Positions 58,613 through 64,000 of a DNA stretch of 64,000 bases are shown here, piece after piece. Source of the stretch: Chimonanthus salicifolius. Its lineage: Eukaryota > Streptophyta > Magnoliopsida > Laurales > Calycanthaceae. The stretch spans positions 44,871,222 to 44,935,221 of the forward strand of contig CM023540.1 of assembly GCA_013350335.1 (NCBI GenBank), written 5' to 3'. Each line of letters begins with the position of its first letter. Position 1 is the first letter of the stretch. A program made the translations under genes and the position numbers. Under the pieces are notes generated by a model. That model saw only the letters and a list, made by a program, of their open reading frames with translations, made no database searches and was not told the DNA's origin.

Positions 58613-60123
58613 ACACGATGGTATTTAAAGAACATAGAGTCTACCTATTGAAAATCCAAAGTGTTCATTAATTTTGAAATACATGTTTACATAAGATTAC
58701 AATTGGATGGATCCAATGATAGTTGTCCCACATCGCTTGAGAGGTTGGTTTAGCTCTTGAATGTAAGTAACAATATTCCTTCTCTTAGCATGAGGTTTTT
58801 TGAGATATGTATATGAATGTAGATTTTAATACAGAACCATAAAGACATGTGCATAGAGTTCAAAAGGGATAATATCATGCTGGACAGAACCGGATTGTTA
58901 TAACTTGTCTCAAATACTATCATTTAAAGTCATGCATTATAACAATAACGAGGATCATTCTTGTTTTTTCTTTTTAAGCCAAAGGTGGAAGGCATAATGC
59001 AATGTTCATATGAGGCATGTCATGTTCTTTGACCTAGACATAGTTAAAATCTCACAACCATTAGAATTGGGTTTATTACTAAGAAAGAAACCCTTATGCA
59101 CTTTGGTTTTCTTTTTCCCCTTATTTAATGATTGAGCTCCAATCCAAAGGAGCCCCTCATCATCCCTATACTAGACATTTGTGACATGAACAAGCCTAAC
59201 AAATAAAATAACCTTTAATCAATTCAAGAATATTATAGAAGCCATACAATTCCCTAGGTAAAAAATAATTTTGCATTTTCTATAATTTATATATGCAAGT
59301 GTATTGGAAACGAGCATCAGTTCCCACCTCAGCATCTGTGACTTCTATTAGAAATAAACTTGTAATCATAGAGTTAGTCCACCACACCCACATCACCCCT
59401 TTACCCAACAGTCGGATCATTTATATCTTGTACCTCAGCTAAAATTTATTTACCATTGGAACCCTTATAGCGTCAATTTGTTAGCATTTGCTGAAATGGA
59501 TGTATCTCAATCGATAATCTCTCAAGTAAGAGGTGCCAGATTCAGTCCGTATGGCTTCACTTGGTGTATCTTAAGAACAGAGGGTATCACTCGTAGGGGT
59601 TTTATGCTGGGTTTTCCGTGGTTTTCCACACGTAAATTCAATTTTTTTTTTTTCATCATTTTGTTTTATTTATTTATACTGGATTTGCTTCTTAATTCTT
59701 ATATTTAAAAATCAGTCTTTTAAAATCTCATGCTTACTAGTGGTTCAATTTAGTGACTTCTATTAAATATAATTCGACTATTTATAAAATCTCTTTTTAA
59801 ATTTAAATTCGTAATTTTTTTAATATATTGGGGCTCGAAAAGCTAGAAGGAATTGACCTTCAATAACTCTAAAAAAGTTTGGAATTTCTTATAATGTATT
59901 GTTGAATTAATTTGTCATATCGAGGATTATATATATATATATATTAAAATCATCTTAGCAACGTGACTTTAGTTCTTAAATTTATTGGTGTGTAATAGTT
60001 AAGGAGTCATGGATAAGATAGTTAGATGAAGGTGAATTTTAGCCACTTTTGTATATAATCCTCTAATTATACATTTTATCAACATGGATAAGGTTAGTGG
60101 TTTCTTTTCCTGGTGGATTATCA
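58613..60123. other. Intergenic sequence, nothing recognised
   Basis: GTCCCACATCGCTTGAGAGG near 58727 resembles the start of the possible solo LTR at 53517, but no LTR boundaries are visible. A short (AT)n run lies at 59929-59944. The open frame at 59478-59708 has no domain. Confidence 0.45.
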
Positions 60124-60131
60124 TGTATTTT

Positions 60132-60490
60132 TAGGGCTGCAACTTGGGTCGGGTAGGTTGGGTTCCTTAAAATCCAACTTGATCCAAGTTGATATTTATG
60201 GAATCCGACCTTACCTGACCCAAATTCTCAAACTTCACAATCCGACCCGACCCGAAATCTAACCCGAATTCTGACCTGACCCGCATTCTGAACCCATTTA
60301 GCCTAATCTTAGTCCGGTTGGATCAGGTTAACTTGTAAAATCCTCAACCCAATCCGATCCAAATTCCATTCGGGTTTTTATCTTCTCAACACGACCCGAC
60401 GTGCTGACCCGAAATTCTCGACCCGACCAGCATGATTCTCAGGTCACATCATGCGACTCGGGTCAAAACCCGACCCGAGTTGTAGCCCTA
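60132..60490. mobile_element. hAT-like MITE with exact 8-bp duplication
   Basis: TAGGGCTGCAACTTGGGTCG and its near-complement at the right end bound 359 bp. TGTATTTT is exact at 60124-60131 and 60491-60498. The interior is dominated by ACCCGACC/GGGTCGGGT motifs. Confidence 0.9.
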
Positions 60491-60498
60491 TGTATTTT

Positions 60499-61237
60499 GT
60501 TTAGTAATCAAACGTGAAATTGTATGAGGAGAAAAGAATTTTACTTAAATGAGGAAAAAAATCTTATTTGGTAAATATAAATAGGAGAAACTTGATATGA
60601 CATTTTCATAACATTTGATAATATTTAATGATATCATATAATAAAAATAAGTAGATTTTACATTTTGACAATAATTATTGAATAATATCTACCAAGTAAG
60701 AAATAACAATGCCACTCATAAAGAGATTTATACAAATGTTTGTAGGTCTCATCAAATACAAAATTAATGTAAAGATCATTATGAGGATCAAATAGTTACT
60801 ACAAGTATGAAAATTGCTAATTTAATTGATGATTACCCACATAAAATAGACAAAGTAAATAACATTTCTAATCTTGATACCAAATATATTACATTTTATT
60901 TTTGAAGCTTCATAATAAAAAAATTATTTCTAGGGTTTGCTATCCCTTAATTCATTTAATCATTCATGTTATATTGTCAAAAAATGGAAAATAAATTATC
61001 TTTAAGCCATTTCTTTCTATATATCATTTACTAACTTCTTTTTAAGCATTTGATTCTTTTATACACTGTTGATGTTTCAAATGAACATTTAAATATTAAA
61101 ATATAACATTTATTTTTAAGTGGTTGCATCATATACATAACTTGGATTATCTCTACATAATTGTTAGAACCTATTTTATTTTTCAAAGTACTCCTTCAAA
61201 AATTTCGTTGACATTTTGCCATAGGCCTTTTCTAAGT
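60499..61237. other. AT-rich intergenic sequence
   Basis: No gene, RNA or element termini recognised in this stretch between two delimited MITEs. Confidence 0.5.
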
Positions 61238-61246
61238 CAATAAAAA

Positions 61247-61648
61247 GGCCACTGATCCTCCCACGGGCACTTTGTGTATACAGACATGGATTTTACCGTG
61301 ATGCCCATTTTTCCCTTCACTTGCCCGTACCGAAAAGCTTTGGAATGTCAGAAATCGGCTCACCAATCGGATCCCTTACTAGTTTTTGGCGAGCCGATTT
61401 ACTGTTAGTGGGTGATTCGGAGAACCGATTTTGCTGTTCACAGGTGATTCAGAGAGCTGATTTTACTGTTCACAGGTGATTCAGAGAGCCGATTTTACTG
61501 TTCACGAGTGATCCAGTGAGCCGATTTTACTATTGGCAAGCCAATTTCTGACATTCCTATTTTGAGTACGACAGGTGACGGGCAAAATGGGCATCACGGT
61601 AAAACCCGTGTCTATATACACAAAGTGCCCATGGGATAATCGCTCGCC
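61247..61648. mobile_element. Mutator-like MITE with 9-bp duplication and internal 32-bp repeats
   Basis: CAATAAAAA is exact at 61238-61246 and 61649-61657. Long inverted ends (about 100 bp) share GGGCACTTTGTGTATA, TTTTACCGTGATGCCCATTT and GGAATGTCAGAAAT. Between them four 32-bp tandem units run 61411-61538 (GGTGATTC-x-GAGAGCCGATTTTACTGTTCACA type). Confidence 0.88.
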
Positions 61649-61848
61649 CAATAAAAATCATCTAAAAGTTATTCCTTTTCTTTTTTATTTTTTTTTAAGT
61701 TTTATTTGTATAAAAATAGCTTCTATTATACAGCTACCAGACATAAACCAACATTAATTATCAATTAGACTTAACACACTTGTCACATGATCTTAAGACT
61801 TAAAAGGAATAATTTTTGGGTAAATACAACGTATCCCTTACTTAGTAA

Positions 61849-62262
61849 ACATTGTTACAAATTTCGTTCTCGGGATATTAACAGCAATGTTAATAGCGAG
61901 ATATTTAAAAATTCTTGAGTTCTTATCGAGAATTTAATGGAAAATCTCGCGAAAAATATAATATTTAAAAAAATATAATAAACAAATAATGTGGCTGGAG
62001 TCTGAAAATATAGATGATATTTTAGAAATAAAAAATATGTATTTGGTCCAAGCATTTTTAACGGGAATTTAAATGGTAAAATCTCACGATTTTATCAGAA
62101 ATTTACCGTCTCTTACGATAAAAATGCATTTTAACTGGAATTTATTGTTAAAAACGACAGGCGTGATAAACTCGTGTTTTTAATATCGTTTTTAACGTGC
62201 AAAGGTTATTTTTCGATATTTTTGTGATAAAAACAAAAATATCGGCCATATTTGTTACATTG
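61849..62262. mobile_element. Probable MITE, CATTGTTACAAAT termini
   Basis: The left end ACATTGTTACAAAT and, inverted from the right, CAATGTAACAAAT bound 414 bp. The flanks CTTAGTAA and CTTAAAAA match at only 6 of 8. Internal sequence matches 31405-31660 and 62600-62945. Confidence 0.55.
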
Positions 62263-62599
62263 CTTAAAAACACACAAGAAGCCTATATCTGTCATTTTAT
62301 AAAGTTTCAAACTCTAAAAAACTTAGAAAAAGGAAAATGCCTCTGATTGAAAGCTTACTTCACCTGCCTCCTCCGTCGGGTCAGAAGCGTCTGACCCGAC
62401 CAATAACCTTTACAAAGAATGAGAAGAGGATCCCTCAGTATCGCAGAGACCCATTTTACTTCAAGTTCACTTCATGACATTATTCTAAGTTCCCAATCTG
62501 AGGCAATTTATCCACTCTCCTTCCTTTCTTGACCCTTCAACTTCCTTCCTCGACCATAAAATTTCCAATTAAAAATTAGACTCTTGTCTCTTCCATGGT

Positions 62600-62945
62600 C
62601 ACGAATACCGTGCTCGGAATATTAATGTCGATTAGTAATATTGAGATATTTTCAAAGTTTTGGATTTATATCAAGATATTAATGGAAAAATCTCACTAAA
62701 AAATAATATTTAAAAAGTAATAAAAATAGATTAAATTAAAATATCAATAAAAGAAAAATATTAATATGGAATTTACCGAGATTTTACTGAGAATAGATTG
62801 GGTTATTAACACAATATTACCATTTATTGTATTTTTAACACTAATTTATCAAAAATTTACCGTCGTACCGATAAATACACGTTAACATGGCAATGTTCTT
62901 TTGCTGATAAAACATGATAAATTTAAAAATACTGCCGATATAGAC
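62600..62945. repeat. Copy of the 31405-31660 dispersed repeat
   Basis: It shares TAATATTGAGATATTTTC, TTAATGGAAAAATCTCAC and ACAATATTACCATTTATTGT blocks with 31405-31600 in the same order. No clear ends. Confidence 0.65.
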
Positions 62946-63500
62946 ATGACTCTCGTCTTCTCGACGAAATAAGACATTTGCCTTTTCTTTCAAAGAATTC
63001 ATTTCCAATGGATAGAGAATTAATAGGGACACCGATTTCTTTATATAACAAGGGGGCATTGGTGTACTTTAAACCACTCCGGCTATGACAAGTGAAAAAA
63101 TGGCAAGTCAAGTGTCTCTCTCATTTCTTATAAATTTAGTGAAGAAAAGAGGGGTTTTCTTCGTTCGCAAAAATAAGGCTCCATTCATCTTCAATGAAAA
63201 TAAATATTACGATGAAAACAACAAAAATATTAGATTCCTATAGCCCGACATAGATTTCATAATATTTTCATAATATTGATGATAATGATCGAATCCTGTA
63301 AAATTATTTTTTCAAAGAAATAAACAAATAAGCCTTCGGAGGCAACTTTTAGGCAAAAATTATTGTTACGAAGGTTTTAAATTTCCCAACGAAAGCGATC
63401 TGATCACTGAATTGAGCAACACAAAAGTTTCAGATCCTACAATCAACAATAGATTAATTCCTCGTACTTGTTTGGTACACTTGTATCAAATGTTGGAATT

Positions 63501-63740
63501 ATTTACCCAACCACCCAAGCCTCCTTAATTCTTATCTAAATATTTACCCAACCACTCAAGCCTCCTTTACCCAACCACTCAAGCCTCCTTATTTCTTATC
63601 TAAATATTTACCCAAGCACTCAAGCCTCTTTAATTCTTATCTAAATATTTACCCAACCACTCAAGCCTCCTTAATTCTTATCTAAATATTTACCCCACCA
63701 ACCCAGCCTCCTTAATTCTTTTCTTCTCCATCATGTGACC
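63501..63740 (+). repeat. 41-bp tandem repeat array (minisatellite)
   Basis: Contiguous units ATTTACCCAACCAC then YCAAGCCTCCTTAATTC then TTATCTAAAT recur about five times. One inserted partial unit lies near 63565, and the last unit is decayed. There are no spacers. Confidence 0.92.
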
Positions 63741-64000
63741 CTCCTAATTACTGGATGGACTTGAAAGGACCCATTAACTTCAAGCTATGACTGACATGGT
63801 ACACATGGTAATTGTAGGGTCTAATTTTTGCAATCAAATTTGTACCATTTGGCTTCATATTTTGCAGCAATCTTTGTGGCCTGAATTATGCTACTGTACA
63901 AGGTAATAAAAGTAATATTTTAGGGTGTTAGGTGGGTTGTATTGTCTGTAAAAAATTGGTGTACATCAACCACATTTTACTAGAAATTGATAGTACAATT

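Noticed and set aside
63501..63740. CRISPR-like repeat array
   Set aside because: The units are contiguous with no unique spacers, in plant nuclear DNA. It is a minisatellite.

Overview
This is nuclear DNA of a flowering plant. It holds spliced genes with GT-AG introns, long AT-rich introns packed with transposable elements, Ty1-copia retrotransposons, tRNA-derived SINEs, and two proteins whose closest relatives I recognise in land plants. The inflated introns suggest a medium to large genome, probably not a grass. I cannot name the species from sequence alone.

Two host genes are present and converge. Gene 1 (+ strand, 3539-30981, 5' end outside the window) is a plant RCC2/TD-60-like seven-bladed RCC1 propeller protein with a basic, AT-hook-containing tail. 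Its 15 visible exons are intact and in frame across 27 kb. Gene 2 (- strand, start 51486, stop 36057) is a TLDc-domain protein of the MEAK7/TLDC1-like type with a predicted N-myristoylation signal. It has seven exons. One TLDc exon carries a single extra base that breaks the frame, so the copy is a pseudogene, an odd allele, or contains a sequence error. About 5 kb of transposon-rich DNA separates the two 3' ends, and 51.5-64 kb is intergenic.

Most of the window is mobile DNA. I can delimit ten hAT-like insertions by 8-bp target duplications (five exact, five with one mismatch) plus weaker candidates. One of them keeps a decayed hAT dimerisation domain. I also find a Mutator-like MITE with a 9-bp duplication and internal 32-bp repeats, a 491-bp near-perfect fold-back element, and two Ty1-copia elements with paired LTRs (13995-18110 on the - strand, lacking most of integrase; 46015-50863 on the + strand with an exact AAGAT duplication). 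Two related LTR elements lack coding capacity. RTE-type and L1-type LINE remnants and several SINE families complete the set. Nested insertions (hAT in RTE, hAT in SINE) give a relative time order.

I found no evidence of a new enzymatic or defence system, CRISPR array, rRNA or functional tRNA gene. The observations most worth checking are the TLDc frameshift, the 24-nt microexon beside a 12-kb intron, the fold-back hairpin inside that intron, and the high density of hAT-like elements sharing a few terminal sequences.
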